The notes below the pieces were generated by a model. It saw only the letters and a list, made by a program, of their open reading frames with translations, was not told where the DNA came from and searched no databases. From Pantoea cypripedii (GTDB lineage: Bacteria; Pseudomonadota; Gammaproteobacteria; Enterobacterales; Enterobacteriaceae): a DNA stretch of 64,000 nucleotides. The DNA is taken from positions 1,747,732-1,811,731 of the forward strand of contig NZ_CP024768.1 in the NCBI RefSeq assembly GCF_011395035.1, given 5' to 3'. Positions 41,244-50,755 of this stretch are shown piece by piece. Positions within the stretch are counted from its first letter, which is position 1, and each line of letters begins with the position of its first letter. The position numbers were made by a program, and so were the translations under genes.

Positions 41244-44200
41244 ATGATCCCACAGATTTCCCAGGCACCGGGCCTCGTTCAACTGGTGCTGACATTCCTG
41301 CAATCCTTAAAAGAACAAGGATTCACTGGCGATACCGCCACCAGCTACGCCGATCGTCTTTCGCTTTCCACCGATAACAGCATTTATCAGCTGTTGCCGG
41401 ATGCGGCGCTTTTCCCCCGATCCACTGCCGATGTGGCGCTGATTGCCCGTCTTGCGGGCGAAGAACGCTTCGCCAGCCTGGTATTTACCCCGCGTGGCGG
41501 TGGAACCGGCACCAATGGCCAGTCGCTGAATCAGGGGATTGTGGTCGACATGTCGCGCTACATGAACCGTATTCTTGAAATCGACACCGAACAGGGCTGG
41601 GTGCGTGTTGAAGCCGGGGTGGTGAAAGACCAGCTTAATGCCTGGCTGAAGCCGTATGGCTTTTTCTTCTCGCCGGAGTTATCCACCAGTAACCGAGCCA
41701 CCCTGGGCGGGATGATAAATACCGATGCTTCCGGGCAGGGATCGCTGGTGTACGGCAAAACCTCCGACCATGTAGAAGGTCTGCGCGCCGTGCTGCTCGG
41801 TGGTGACATCCTGGATACCCGCGCCATGCCGACAGCACTGGCAGAGAAGCTGGCACAGACGCCGACTGCGGAAGGCCGGATTTATCAACAGGTCATGTCC
41901 CGCTGCCGCGAACAGCGCGCGCTGATCCTGGAAAAATTCCCCAAACTGAACCGTTTCCTCACCGGCTACGATCTGCGTCATGTGTTCAGTGACGATCTGC
42001 AAACCTTTGACCTGACGCGCCTGCTATGTGGCGCGGAGGGAACGCTGGCGTTTATCACCGAAGCCCGACTCGACATTACCCCGATTCCGAAAGTGCGTCG
42101 TCTGGTCAACATAAAATATGACTCCTTCGACTCGGCGCTGCGTAACGCACCTTTTATGGTGGAAGCAAAGGCACTGTCGGTGGAAACCGTCGACTCCAAA
42201 GTACTGAATCTGGCGCGGGAAGATATCGTCTGGCATTCGGTGAAAGAGTTGATTACCGATGTGCCTGATAAAGAGATGCTCGGGCTGAATATCGTGGAGT
42301 TCGCGGGTGATGACGGTGAACTGATTGAGCAGCAGGTTTCGACGCTGTGTGCCCGTCTGGATGAATTGATGGCGCAGCAGCAGGGCGGCGTGATTGGTTA
42401 TCAACTGTGCAATGACTTAAGCGGGATCGAACGCATCTATAATATGCGCAAAAAAGCGGTGGGCCTGCTCGGCAATGCCAAAGGGCGCGCCAAGCCGATT
42501 CCGTTTGTTGAAGATACCGCCGTACCGCCGGAGCATCTGGCGGATTACATCGTCGATTTCCGCGCCTTACTGGATAGCCACGGATTGAGTTATGGCATGT
42601 TCGGCCACGTTGATGCCGGGGTGCTGCATGTACGCCCGGCGCTGGATATGTGTGACCCGCAGCAGGAGATGCTGATGAAACAGATCTCCGATGAGGTGGT
42701 GGCGCTCACCGCACGTTACGGTGGACTGCTGTGGGGCGAGCATGGCAAAGGATTCCGTGCCCAGTACAGCCCGGCGTTTTTCGGTGAAACCCTGTTCAAT
42801 GAATTGCGGCGGATCAAAGCCGCGTTCGACCCTGATAATCGCATGAACCCCGGTAAAATCTGTACGCCGCTCGGCAGCAACGAACCGATGATGCAGGTTG
42901 ATGCGGTGAAGCGGGGAACTTATGATCGCCAGATCCCGTTGACGGTGCGCAACGAATGGCGCGGGGCGATGGAATGTAACGGTAACGGCCTGTGCTTCAA
43001 CTTTGATACGCGCAGCCCGATGTGTCCGTCGATGAAAATCACCCGCAACCGTATCCACTCGCCAAAAGGACGTGCAACGCTGACGCGTGAATGGCTACGC
43101 CTGTTGTCGGAGCAGGGGGTTGATCCGCTGCTGCTGGAAAAAGCCTTGCCGGAGCAGGGTTCCAGCCTGCGTACTCTGATCCAGCGTACCCGCAACTCCT
43201 GGCATGCGAAGCAGGGTGAGTATGACTTCTCCCACGAGGTCAAAGAGGCGATGTCGGGGTGTCTGGCGTGTAAAGCCTGTTCCACCCAATGCCCGATAAA
43301 AATTGACGTGCCGAACTTCCGCTCACGCTTTCTGCAGCTGTATCACACCCGGTATTTGCGTCCGATGAGTGACCATCTGGTCGCCACCGTGGAAAGCTAT
43401 GCGCCGCTGATGGCGAAAGCGCCGAAAGTATTTAACTTCTTCCTGAAACAACCGTGGATGCGGGAACTGAGCAAAAACCATATCGGTATGGTCGATCTGC
43501 CGCTGCTTTCCTCGCCGAGCCTGAAACAGCAATTAAGCGGGCATCCGGCCATGAACCTGACGCTGGAACAACTCGAAGCGCTCAGCAGCGCCGATCGGGA
43601 AAACTGTGTGCTGGTGGTGCAGGATCCCTTTACCAGCTACTACGAAGCGCAGCTGGTAACGGATTTCGTCAAACTGATCGAGAAGCTGGGTTACCGGCCG
43701 GTGCTGCTGCCGTTCTCCCCGAATGGTAAAGCGCAGCATGTTAAAGGCTTCCTGCAACGTTTTGCCCGCACGGCTTCCATCACCGCCGGGTTCCTTAACC
43801 GGGTGGCGCAGCTTGGCATGCCGATGGTGGGCGTCGATCCTGCCACCGTGTTGTGTTATCGCGATGAATACAATCAGGTGCTGGGCGACAAACGCGGTGA
43901 GTTTAACGTGCAGCTGGTGCATGAATGGCTACAGCAGGCGGTTGCAGAACGCGCGGTGCAAAACACCAGCGGAGAAGCCTGGTATTTATTTGCTCACTGC
44001 ACTGAGGTCACCGCGCTGCCCTCAACGCCGAATCAGTGGCAGGATATTTTTGCCCGCTTTGGTGCCAGACTGGAAAACATCAATGTTGGCTGCTGCGGGA
44101 TGGCGGGAACCTACGGTCATGAAAGTAAAAACCTGGAGAATTCACTGGGGATTTATGCGCTTTCCTGGCATCCGCAGATGCAAAAACTGCCGCGTCAGCG

Positions 44201-44297
44201 TTGCCTCGCCACCGGATTTTCCTGCCGTAGCCAGGTGAAACGGGCGGAAGGGAATGGCATGCGCCATCCGCTACAGGCATTGCTGGAAATGTTGTAA
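41244..44297 (+). CDS. ydiJ: YdiJ, D-2-hydroxyglutarate dehydrogenase (FAD, Fe-S)
   Basis: Large FAD-linked oxidoreductase that oxidises D-2-hydroxyglutarate to 2-oxoglutarate. Start at 41244 (MIPQISQAPGLVQLVL) matches E. coli and gives 1017 residues; 22 further in-frame codons upstream are not conserved. Domains: FAD_binding_4 (RSTADVALIARLAGEE, TPRGGGTGTNGQ, ELSTSNRATLGGMINTDASG), FAD-linked oxidase C-terminal region (FGHVDAGVLHVRP, LLWGEHGKGFRAQY), a 4Fe-4S ferredoxin-like motif (CLACKACSTQCP), and a C-terminal CCG-like part (NVGCCGMAGTYGHE). Divergent from ydiK. Confidence 0.95.
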   Translation: MIPQISQAPGLVQLVLTFLQSLKEQGFTGDTATSYADRLSLSTDNSIYQLLPDAALFPRSTADVALIARLAGEERFASLVFTPRGGGTGTNGQSLNQGIVVDMSRYMNRILEIDTEQGWVRVEAGVVKDQLNAWLKPYGFFFSPELSTSNRATLGGMINTDASGQGSLVYGKTSDHVEGLRAVLLGGDILDTRAMPTALAEKLAQTPTAEGRIYQQVMSRCREQRALILEKFPKLNRFLTGYDLRHVFSDDLQTFDLTRLLCGAEGTLAFITEARLDITPIPKVRRLVNIKYDSFDSALRNAPFMVEAKALSVETVDSKVLNLAREDIVWHSVKELITDVPDKEMLGLNIVEFAGDDGELIEQQVSTLCARLDELMAQQQGGVIGYQLCNDLSGIERIYNMRKKAVGLLGNAKGRAKPIPFVEDTAVPPEHLADYIVDFRALLDSHGLSYGMFGHVDAGVLHVRPALDMCDPQQEMLMKQISDEVVALTARYGGLLWGEHGKGFRAQYSPAFFGETLFNELRRIKAAFDPDNRMNPGKICTPLGSNEPMMQVDAVKRGTYDRQIPLTVRNEWRGAMECNGNGLCFNFDTRSPMCPSMKITRNRIHSPKGRATLTREWLRLLSEQGVDPLLLEKALPEQGSSLRTLIQRTRNSWHAKQGEYDFSHEVKEAMSGCLACKACSTQCPIKIDVPNFRSRFLQLYHTRYLRPMSDHLVATVESYAPLMAKAPKVFNFFLKQPWMRELSKNHIGMVDLPLLSSPSLKQQLSGHPAMNLTLEQLEALSSADRENCVLVVQDPFTSYYEAQLVTDFVKLIEKLGYRPVLLPFSPNGKAQHVKGFLQRFARTASITAGFLNRVAQLGMPMVGVDPATVLCYRDEYNQVLGDKRGEFNVQLVHEWLQQAVAERAVQNTSGEAWYLFAHCTEVTALPSTPNQWQDIFARFGARLENINVGCCGMAGTYGHESKNLENSLGIYALSWHPQMQKLPRQRCLATGFSCRSQVKRAEGNGMRHPLQALLEML

Positions 44298-44327
44298 ACA
44301 AATTGTAGGCGTCACAACGCAGCTGGA

Positions 44328-44732
44328 TTAGAATATCCAGCCTGCGTGGCGGACGAAATCACTCTGCAGGCTGGTGGCTTGATCCCACTCGCCGCTCAGC
44401 GCCAGTTGATGACACAAGCGAGTCAGCGACAGGCGCGCCAGTTGATAGGCCTGAATACGGAACAAACGGTCGCGATCGGCATTGCCCATCTCCTGCACTA
44501 AGCGGTGATGGAGCTTGCCCATGGCGTGCAGATAGCTTTGGTCATCGCCATTCAGCTGGCAGATTTCTGCCATGTCGAGGCAGGTGTCGTTAAAGCGACG
44601 CAGCTGTTCGATAGTACAGTCGGTGCGGTTGAGCTTAGCCTGAGCCATATAGAAGTCGACGGTGATATCACGTACCGAAAACTTATATTCATCGATTTTG
44701 TGTTGTAACCAGGCTGAGACGGTAAGCGTCAT
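44328..44732 (-). CDS. Unrecognised 134-residue protein under a Fur box
   Basis: Soluble, probably all-helical protein with no signal peptide or membrane segment and no motif I recognise. It has scattered Cys and His (CTIEQ, DTCLDMAEICQ, HAMGKLHHR, RLCHQ) that might bind a metal, but without a CxxC or HxH cluster. AAGGTGG stands 6-7 bases before the ATG, and 21 bases upstream begins a perfect Fur operator. The gene ends facing ydiJ and is divergent from sufABCDSE. E. coli has other genes (menI, fumD) in this interval. A role in iron starvation is inferred only from the operator. Confidence 0.75.
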   Translation of the reverse strand: MTLTVSAWLQHKIDEYKFSVRDITVDFYMAQAKLNRTDCTIEQLRRFNDTCLDMAEICQLNGDDQSYLHAMGKLHHRLVQEMGNADRDRLFRIQAYQLARLSLTRLCHQLALSGEWDQATSLQSDFVRHAGWIF

Positions 44733-44753
44733 GTCGCCACCTTAAATGGGTTA

Positions 44754-44770
44754 ATGATAATCATTATCAT
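44754..44770. promoter_or_regulatory. Fur box
   Basis: ATGATAATCATTATCAT is an exact dyad around C44762 and matches the core of the Fur consensus GATAATGATAATCATTATC. It is 22 bases upstream of the 134-residue gene. It is also in the spacer to sufA, but about 350 bases away. The rest of that spacer (44771-45122) is AT-rich; near sufA I see only a half-site ATGATTATC (45028-45036) and no certain IscR or OxyR site. Confidence 0.88.
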
Positions 44771-45122
44771 ATTCAACCACGTCAGGAATGCAATTCCCGT
44801 AGAGAAATTTTATTGATTTACTTTGCCTGTTATTAAAATTGGCAATAACAATTTCTTTACATTGGAGAAAGGCGTAACCTATCAATAACGGGTGATTTGT
44901 AAAGTGATAAAACAGAATTTTGCGGATTTTTAACGGGTTACAGCGATTACCACGCAGCCGTTTTGCCGCCCGCAAAGCAGTGTGAAGCGACTATGCTTAA
45001 GAAAGCAACAGTAAAAAATAGCACGAGATGATTATCCCTGCAAAACAAGAGGTTGAAGTGATACCTGATATCACTACCATAGGGGGATAGCCTGAAAAGG
45101 CCCAGACTTACGAGGTAGCACT

Positions 45123-45497
45123 ATGTCATCAGTAAATGCAGCTTCTTTCTCACCCGAAGATTTCGTCTGGAAAGGGCTGACGCTGACCGAATCGGCAGCA
45201 AAACAGATTCTTAACCTGGCCGCTGAAGACCCGGAAGTCAAGGGACTGCGTCTGGGGGTGAAACAGTCCGGCTGTGCCGGTTTTGGTTATGTCATGGACT
45301 TGGTGAAAGTGCCTGCCGATGACGACCTGCAGTTCTCATACTTTGGCGCAACGCTGTTTGTGCCGCTTCAGGCAATGCCGTTCGTCGACGGCACCGAAGT
45401 GGATTATGTCCGTGAAGGCCTGAATCAGATTTTTAAATTTAACAACCCTAAAGCTCAGCACGCCTGCGGGTGTGGCGAGAGCTTTGGCGTCGAGTAA
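45123..45497 (+). CDS. sufA: SufA, A-type Fe-S carrier
   Basis: Scaffold/carrier that receives Fe-S clusters from SufBCD and delivers them to apoproteins. The three conserved ligand cysteines are present: Cys51 in KQSGCAGFGYV and Cys115/Cys117 in CGCGESF. 124 residues (E. coli 122). GAGG 8 bases before the ATG. First gene of sufABCDSE, which in E. coli is induced by iron limitation and oxidative stress (Fur, IscR, OxyR). Confidence 0.97.
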   Translation: MSSVNAASFSPEDFVWKGLTLTESAAKQILNLAAEDPEVKGLRLGVKQSGCAGFGYVMDLVKVPADDDLQFSYFGATLFVPLQAMPFVDGTEVDYVREGLNQIFKFNNPKAQHACGCGESFGVE

Positions 45498-45504
45498 GTC
45501 AACT

Positions 45505-46998
45505 ATGTCACGAAACAGCGAAACATCTGACGATGTACAAATGTGGGAAGGCAAGCTCAATTATAAAGAGGGCTTCTTTACCCAACTGCAAACCGAAGAA
45601 TTTGCTCACGGCCTCAACGAAGATGTGGTGCGGGCAATTTCGGCTAAGCGTAACGAGCCAGAGTGGATGCTGGAGTTTCGTCTTAAAGCCTTCCGTGCCT
45701 GGCTGGAAATGGAAGAGCCACACTGGCTGAAAGCGCATTATGAGAAACTCGACTATCAGGATTACAGCTATTACTCGGCGCCATCCTGCGGTAACTGCGA
45801 TGACACTTGTGCTTCCGAGCCAGGCGCGACCCAGGCCTCAGGTTCTACCCCGTCCAGCGAATATCTGACGCAGGAAGTAGAAAACGCCTTTAATCAGCTG
45901 GGTGTCCCGGTGCGTGAAGGTAAAGAAGTGGCCGTCGATGCCATTTTCGACTCCGTTTCCGTTGCCACCACCTATCGCGGCAAGCTGGCCGAGCAGGGCA
46001 TTATTTTCTGCTCCTTTGGCGAAGCGATTCAGGAACACCCTGAGCTGGTGAAAAAGTATCTGGGTACGGTGGTTCCGGCCAACGATAACTTCTTTGCTGC
46101 GCTGAACTCAGCGGTAGCGTCGGATGGTACCTTCGTGTACATCCCGAAAGGCGTGCGTTGTCCGATGGAACTGTCGACCTACTTCCGTATCAACGCGGCA
46201 AAAACCGGTCAGTTCGAGCGCACCATTCTGGTGGCAGACGAAGACAGTTACGTCAGCTACATCGAAGGCTGCTCAGCACCGGTGCGTGACACCTATCAGC
46301 TGCACGCGGCAGTGGTGGAAGTGATTATCCACAAAAACGCGGAAGTTAAATATTCTACCGTGCAGAACTGGTTCCCGGGTGGTGAAGGCGAGGGCGGTAT
46401 CCTCAACTTCGTGACCAAGCGCGCACTGTGCGAAGGCGACCACAGCAAAATGTCGTGGACGCAGTCAGAAACCGGTTCAGCTATCACCTGGAAATACCCG
46501 AGCTGCATTCTGCGCGGTGATTACTCCATCGGTGAGTTCTATTCCGTGGCGCTGACCAGCGGACATCAGCAGGCCGATACCGGCACCAAGATGATCCACA
46601 TTGGTAAGAACACCAAATCGACCATTATCTCAAAAGGTATCTCGGCCGGTAAGAGCCAGAATACCTATCGTGGTCTGGTGAAAATTATGCCCACCGCCAC
46701 CAACGCGCGTAACTTTACCCAGTGCGACTCGATGCTGATTGGTCCGGATTGCGGCGCGCATACCTTCCCGTATGTCGAAGCGCGCAATAACACCGCACAG
46801 CTGGAGCACGAAGCCACCACCTCGCGTATCGGTGAAGATCAGATGTTCTACTGTCTGCAGCGTGGTATCAGCGAAGAAGATGCGATCTCCATGATCGTCA
46901 ACGGCTTCTGTAAAGATGTTTTCTCCGAGCTGCCACTGGAATTCGCCGTGGAAGCGCAAAAATTGTTAGCAATCAGCCTTGAGCACAGCGTGGGCTGA
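45505..46998 (+). CDS. sufB: SufB, Fe-S scaffold subunit
   Basis: Core of the SufBC2D scaffold on which clusters are built with sulfur from SufSE. Start at 45505 (MSRNSETSDDVQMW) gives 497 residues (E. coli 495); earlier in-frame codons lie inside sufA. Seen: CGNCDDTCASEPG (about 93-105), the long beta-helix domain, and NFTQCDSMLIGPDCGAHTFPYVEAR with the functional Cys region near 405 and the His of the SufD interface. Gap to sufA is 7 bases. Confidence 0.97.
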   Translation: MSRNSETSDDVQMWEGKLNYKEGFFTQLQTEEFAHGLNEDVVRAISAKRNEPEWMLEFRLKAFRAWLEMEEPHWLKAHYEKLDYQDYSYYSAPSCGNCDDTCASEPGATQASGSTPSSEYLTQEVENAFNQLGVPVREGKEVAVDAIFDSVSVATTYRGKLAEQGIIFCSFGEAIQEHPELVKKYLGTVVPANDNFFAALNSAVASDGTFVYIPKGVRCPMELSTYFRINAAKTGQFERTILVADEDSYVSYIEGCSAPVRDTYQLHAAVVEVIIHKNAEVKYSTVQNWFPGGEGEGGILNFVTKRALCEGDHSKMSWTQSETGSAITWKYPSCILRGDYSIGEFYSVALTSGHQQADTGTKMIHIGKNTKSTIISKGISAGKSQNTYRGLVKIMPTATNARNFTQCDSMLIGPDCGAHTFPYVEARNNTAQLEHEATTSRIGEDQMFYCLQRGISEEDAISMIVNGFCKDVFSELPLEFAVEAQKLLAISLEHSVG

Positions 46999-47033
46999 TG
47001 GCCCGTTGCCGGAAGCAATGTGAAGGAAAGAGT

Positions 47034-47780
47034 ATGTTAAGCATTAAAGATTTACAGGTTAGTGTTGAAGACAAAGAAATTTTGCGCGGCCTGAACCTCG
47101 AAGTGAAGCCGGGTGAAGTGCACGCCATTATGGGACCGAACGGTTCCGGTAAAAGTACCCTGTCTGCAACCCTGGCTGGCCGTGAAGATTATGAAATCAC
47201 CGGCGGTTCCGTCACCTTCAAAGGCAAAGATTTGCTGGAGCTGGAACCGGAAGAGCGTGCGGGTGAAGGCATCTTTATGGCGTTCCAGTATCCGGTGGAA
47301 ATTCCGGGCGTCAGCAACCAGTTTTTCCTCCAGACTTCGGTCAATGCGGTGCGTAAATACCGTGAGCAGGAAGAACTGGATCGCTTCGATTTCCAGGACT
47401 TTATCGAAGATAAAATCCATCTGCTGAAAATGCCAGAAGATTTGCTGACCCGTTCAGTGAACGTGGGCTTCTCCGGTGGTGAGAAAAAGCGTAACGACAT
47501 TCTGCAGATGGCAGCGCTGGAGCCGGAACTGTGCATCCTTGATGAAACCGACTCCGGTCTGGACATCGATGCGCTGAAAATTGTGGCTAACGGCGTCAAC
47601 AGCCTGCGCGACGGCAAGCGTTCATTCATTATCGTTACGCACTACCAGCGTATTCTGGACTACATCAAGCCAGACCATGTGCACGTGCTGTATCAGGGCA
47701 AAATTGTAAAATCTGGCGACTTTACGCTGGTGAAACAGCTGGAGGAGCAAGGCTATGGCTGGCTTACCGACGAAGAGTGA
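47034..47780 (+). CDS. sufC: SufC, ABC-type ATPase of the Suf complex
   Basis: Cytoplasmic ATPase whose ATP-driven dimerisation remodels SufB-SufD during cluster assembly. Walker A GPNGSGKS (34-41), signature FSGGEKKR (in place of LSGGQ), Walker B LCILDETDSGLD and switch His in VTHYQR. 248 residues, as in E. coli. Start at 47034 (MLSIKDLQV) with AAGGAAAG upstream. Its last 26 bases overlap sufD. Confidence 0.97.
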   Translation: MLSIKDLQVSVEDKEILRGLNLEVKPGEVHAIMGPNGSGKSTLSATLAGREDYEITGGSVTFKGKDLLELEPEERAGEGIFMAFQYPVEIPGVSNQFFLQTSVNAVRKYREQEELDRFDFQDFIEDKIHLLKMPEDLLTRSVNVGFSGGEKKRNDILQMAALEPELCILDETDSGLDIDALKIVANGVNSLRDGKRSFIIVTHYQRILDYIKPDHVHVLYQGKIVKSGDFTLVKQLEEQGYGWLTDEE

Positions 47781-49032
47781 TAACGCCCTGCAACAGTGGC
47801 ATCACCTGTTTGAATCGCGCGGTGAAGTGCGTTCATTGCAGGCCCAGCAGCACTGGCAGCAACTGATGCGTCTTGGCTTGCCGACCCGCAAGCACGAGAA
47901 CTGGAAATACACGCCGCTGGAAGGTTTGCTGGGTCAGCAGTTTGTGCTGCCGCAGCCGCAGGAAGTGAGTGCTGAACAGGTTGAACAGCTTGCGCTGCCG
48001 ATTGAAGCGGTGCGCCTGGTGTTTGTCGATGGGCGCTTCCAGCCCGCGCTGAGCAGCCGCGATACCGGCCTGTTTGAAATCCAGCATTCGCAGGCGGCAG
48101 AACGCCGTCCGCTACCGGCGCCGATTCAGCCGGAAGTTTTTCTCCATCTGACCGAAAGTCTGGCAGAAGAGGCCACCAGTATTCGTCTGGCACGCGGTAA
48201 AGCGGCGGCATTGCCGTTGTACCTGCTGCATATCACCAGCGGCCAGGAAGCTGGGATGAATACCGTGCATCACCGTCACCATCTGCAGCTGGAAGCCAGC
48301 GCAGAGGCAGAAGTGATTGAACACTACGTCACGCTGAACGATGCACCTCACTTTACCGGTGCGCGTTTCACTTTCGACGTGGCCGATAATGCCCAACTGT
48401 CGCACATCAAACTGTCGTTTGAGAGCGAGAAAAGCTACCACTTCGCCCATAACGATGTGGTCATTGGCCGTGACGCGCAGGTCAGCACCACCAGTTTCCT
48501 GCTGGGTGCCGGTTTGTCACGTCATAACACCAGTGCACAGCTGAACGGTGAGAACACCAATCTGGCGATGAACAGTCTGGCCCTGCCGGTGAATCAGGAA
48601 GTGTGCGACACACGCAGCTATCTTGAGCACAATAAAGGCCACTGCATGAGCCGTCAGATGCACAAGACCATCGTGCGTGATAAAGGTCGTGCGGTGTTCA
48701 ACGGCATGATCAAAGTGGCACAGCATGCGCTGAAGACTGATGGACAGATGACCAACAACAATCTGTTGATGGGGCGTCTGGCTGAAGTGGATACCAAGCC
48801 GCAGCTGGAAATCTACGCGGATGACGTTAAGTGCAGCCACGGTGCCACCGTGGGCCGTATCGACGATGAGCAGATGTTTTACCTGCGCTCGCGTGGTATT
48901 GCAGAGTCCGCTGCGCAGCGTATGATTATCCACGCTTTTGCCGCTGAGCTGACCGAATCCTTAAAGAATCCGGTACTGCGTCAGGCGGTGTTGCAGCGTA
49001 TTGCTGCGCGCATCCCGGGAGTTGAGTCATGA
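47755..49032 (+). CDS. sufD: SufD, Fe-S assembly subunit
   Basis: Partner of SufB in the SufBC2D scaffold, needed for iron entry. SUF_FBP (UPF0051) family: the basic LPTRKHENWKYTPLEGL near the N-terminus, a central beta-helix, and the conserved KTDGQMTNNNLLMG and VKCSHGATVGRIDDEQMFYLRSRGI segments (Cys and His, E. coli Cys358/His360). 425 residues (E. coli 423). It overlaps sufC by 26 bases and sufS by 4, so translation is coupled. Confidence 0.97.
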   Translation: MAGLPTKSDNALQQWHHLFESRGEVRSLQAQQHWQQLMRLGLPTRKHENWKYTPLEGLLGQQFVLPQPQEVSAEQVEQLALPIEAVRLVFVDGRFQPALSSRDTGLFEIQHSQAAERRPLPAPIQPEVFLHLTESLAEEATSIRLARGKAAALPLYLLHITSGQEAGMNTVHHRHHLQLEASAEAEVIEHYVTLNDAPHFTGARFTFDVADNAQLSHIKLSFESEKSYHFAHNDVVIGRDAQVSTTSFLLGAGLSRHNTSAQLNGENTNLAMNSLALPVNQEVCDTRSYLEHNKGHCMSRQMHKTIVRDKGRAVFNGMIKVAQHALKTDGQMTNNNLLMGRLAEVDTKPQLEIYADDVKCSHGATVGRIDDEQMFYLRSRGIAESAAQRMIIHAFAAELTESLKNPVLRQAVLQRIAARIPGVES

Positions 49033-50252
49033 GTTTCGATCTCGAACGAGTCAGAGCGGAGTTTCCGATTCTGAAACGCGAGGTCAACGGTCATCCGCTG
49101 GCTTATCTGGATAGTGCGGCCAGCGCACAGCGTCCGCTGGCCGTCATTAATGCGGAAAGTTATTTTTATCAGCACGGCTATGCGGCCGTGCACCGCGGCA
49201 TTCACTCGCTGAGTGCGCAGGCTACCACCGACATGGAAAACGTGCGCATTCAGGCGGCACGTTTTCTTAACGCTTCCTCGCCGGAAGAGATTGTTTTCGT
49301 CAAAGGCACCACCGAGGGGATCAACCTGGTGGCCAACAGCTGGGGCGGCAGTCAGCTCCAGCCCGGCGACAACATCATCATTACCGAGATGGAGCACCAC
49401 GCCAACATCGTGCCGTGGCAGATGGTGGCGCAGCGTACCGGTGCAGAGATTCGTGTACTGCCGCTGAATGAGCAGGGTGAACTGGCACTTGAGCAACTGG
49501 GCGGGCTGATTGACAGCCGTACTCGTTTGCTGGCGGTGACCCACGTTTCTAACGTGCTGGGCACGGTCAACCCGGTGAAAGCCATTGTGGCACAGGCGAA
49601 AGCCGCAGGCGTTATTACGCTGGTGGATGGTGCGCAGGCGGTGATGCATCACGCCGTTGACGTGCAGGACATTGGCTGCGACTTCTACGTCTTCTCAGGC
49701 CATAAAATCTATGGCCCGACCGGCATTGGCGTGCTGTATGGTCGTAAAGCGCTGCTCGATATCATGCCCCCCTGGGAAGGTGGCGGTTCGATGATCGATC
49801 AGGTGCAGCTGCCGACCGGCACCACCTGGAATACCGCTCCGTGGCGTTTCGAAGCGGGCACACCGAATACCGGTGGCATCATTGGTCTGGGTGCGGCACT
49901 GAAGTGGGTGAGTGAGCTTGGGCTGGACACCATCCATCAACGTGAATCAATGCTGATGCGTTATGCACTGGATAAGCTGGCTTCTGTGCCGGATCTGACC
50001 ATTTATGGTCCGACGGCGCGTAGCGGCGTGGTGGCGTTCAATCTGGGCAAGCATCATGCGTTTGATGTGGGAAGCTTCCTCGATCAGTACGGTATCGCGA
50101 TTCGTACCGGGCATCACTGTGCCATGCCGCTGATGCGCCATTATGCTGTACCCGCCATGTGCCGCGCTTCTTTCGCGCTCTATAACACTGAGGAAGAGGC
50201 CGATCGCCTGGCGGCGGGTCTGACGCGTATTCATCGTCTGCTGGGCGGTTGA
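49029..50252 (+). CDS. sufS: SufS, type II cysteine desulfurase
   Basis: PLP enzyme that releases sulfur from L-cysteine as a persulfide and passes it to SufE. Seen: the PLP-pocket His of EHHANIVPW, DGAQ, the Schiff-base Lys in SGHKIYGPTGIGVLYG (about 226) and the active-site Cys in RTGHHCAMPLM (about 364), within the longer loop typical of group II. 407 residues (E. coli 406). ATG overlaps the sufD stop by 4 bases; sufE follows after 20. Confidence 0.97.
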   Translation: MSFDLERVRAEFPILKREVNGHPLAYLDSAASAQRPLAVINAESYFYQHGYAAVHRGIHSLSAQATTDMENVRIQAARFLNASSPEEIVFVKGTTEGINLVANSWGGSQLQPGDNIIITEMEHHANIVPWQMVAQRTGAEIRVLPLNEQGELALEQLGGLIDSRTRLLAVTHVSNVLGTVNPVKAIVAQAKAAGVITLVDGAQAVMHHAVDVQDIGCDFYVFSGHKIYGPTGIGVLYGRKALLDIMPPWEGGGSMIDQVQLPTGTTWNTAPWRFEAGTPNTGGIIGLGAALKWVSELGLDTIHQRESMLMRYALDKLASVPDLTIYGPTARSGVVAFNLGKHHAFDVGSFLDQYGIAIRTGHHCAMPLMRHYAVPAMCRASFALYNTEEEADRLAAGLTRIHRLLGG

Positions 50253-50272
50253 GCAGATTTCAGGAGTAACCG

Positions 50273-50689
50273 ATGGCAAATTTGCCAGACAAAGAGAAAC
50301 TGGTGCGCAACTTTAACCGTTGCGCTAACTGGGAAGAGAAGTACCTCTACATCATTGAACTCGGGGCAAAATTACCAGAATCGTCTGAAAGCTTATATCA
50401 GCCGGAAAACGTGATTTCAGGTTGCCAGAGCCAGGTGTGGATCACCATGTCTCCACAATCAGATGGGACTATTACCTTTGCCGGCGACAGCGATGCTGCC
50501 ATTGTTAAAGGTTTGATTGCCGTGGTGTTTAGCCTGTATCAGGGGCTGAAAGCGGCGGAAATTCTGGACCTGGATGTGCGCTATTGGTTTGAACAACTTG
50601 CGCTCACCCAACACCTCACCCCGTCGCGTTCGCAGGGGCTTGAAGCGATGATTCGCGCGATCCGTCATAACGCACAGTCCCTCAGCTAA
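50273..50689 (+). CDS. sufE: SufE, sulfur acceptor for SufS
   Basis: Small protein that takes persulfide sulfur from SufS on Cys51 (VISGCQSQVW) and hands it to SufB, raising SufS activity. 138 residues, same as E. coli; starts MANLPDKEKLVRNFNRC. AGGAG is 7 bases before the ATG. Last gene of the suf operon; a weak GC-rich dyad (50700-50726) lies before ldtE, so ldtE may have its own promoter. Confidence 0.97.
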   Translation: MANLPDKEKLVRNFNRCANWEEKYLYIIELGAKLPESSESLYQPENVISGCQSQVWITMSPQSDGTITFAGDSDAAIVKGLIAVVFSLYQGLKAAEILDLDVRYWFEQLALTQHLTPSRSQGLEAMIRAIRHNAQSLS

Positions 50690-50755
50690 GATACACTCTC
50701 CAGACCCCGGCCAAATCTGACCGGGGTTTGTTTCTTCCGACAAAGAGAAAATTGC

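Noticed and set aside
44751..44975. 74-codon frame on the minus strand in the suf upstream spacer
   Set aside because: It runs through the Fur box, has no ribosome site and low-complexity basic content; more likely non-coding.
45025..45060. IscR type 2 site upstream of sufA
   Set aside because: CC and GG at the right spacing can be found, but the flanking A/T positions and inner bases do not match the consensus.
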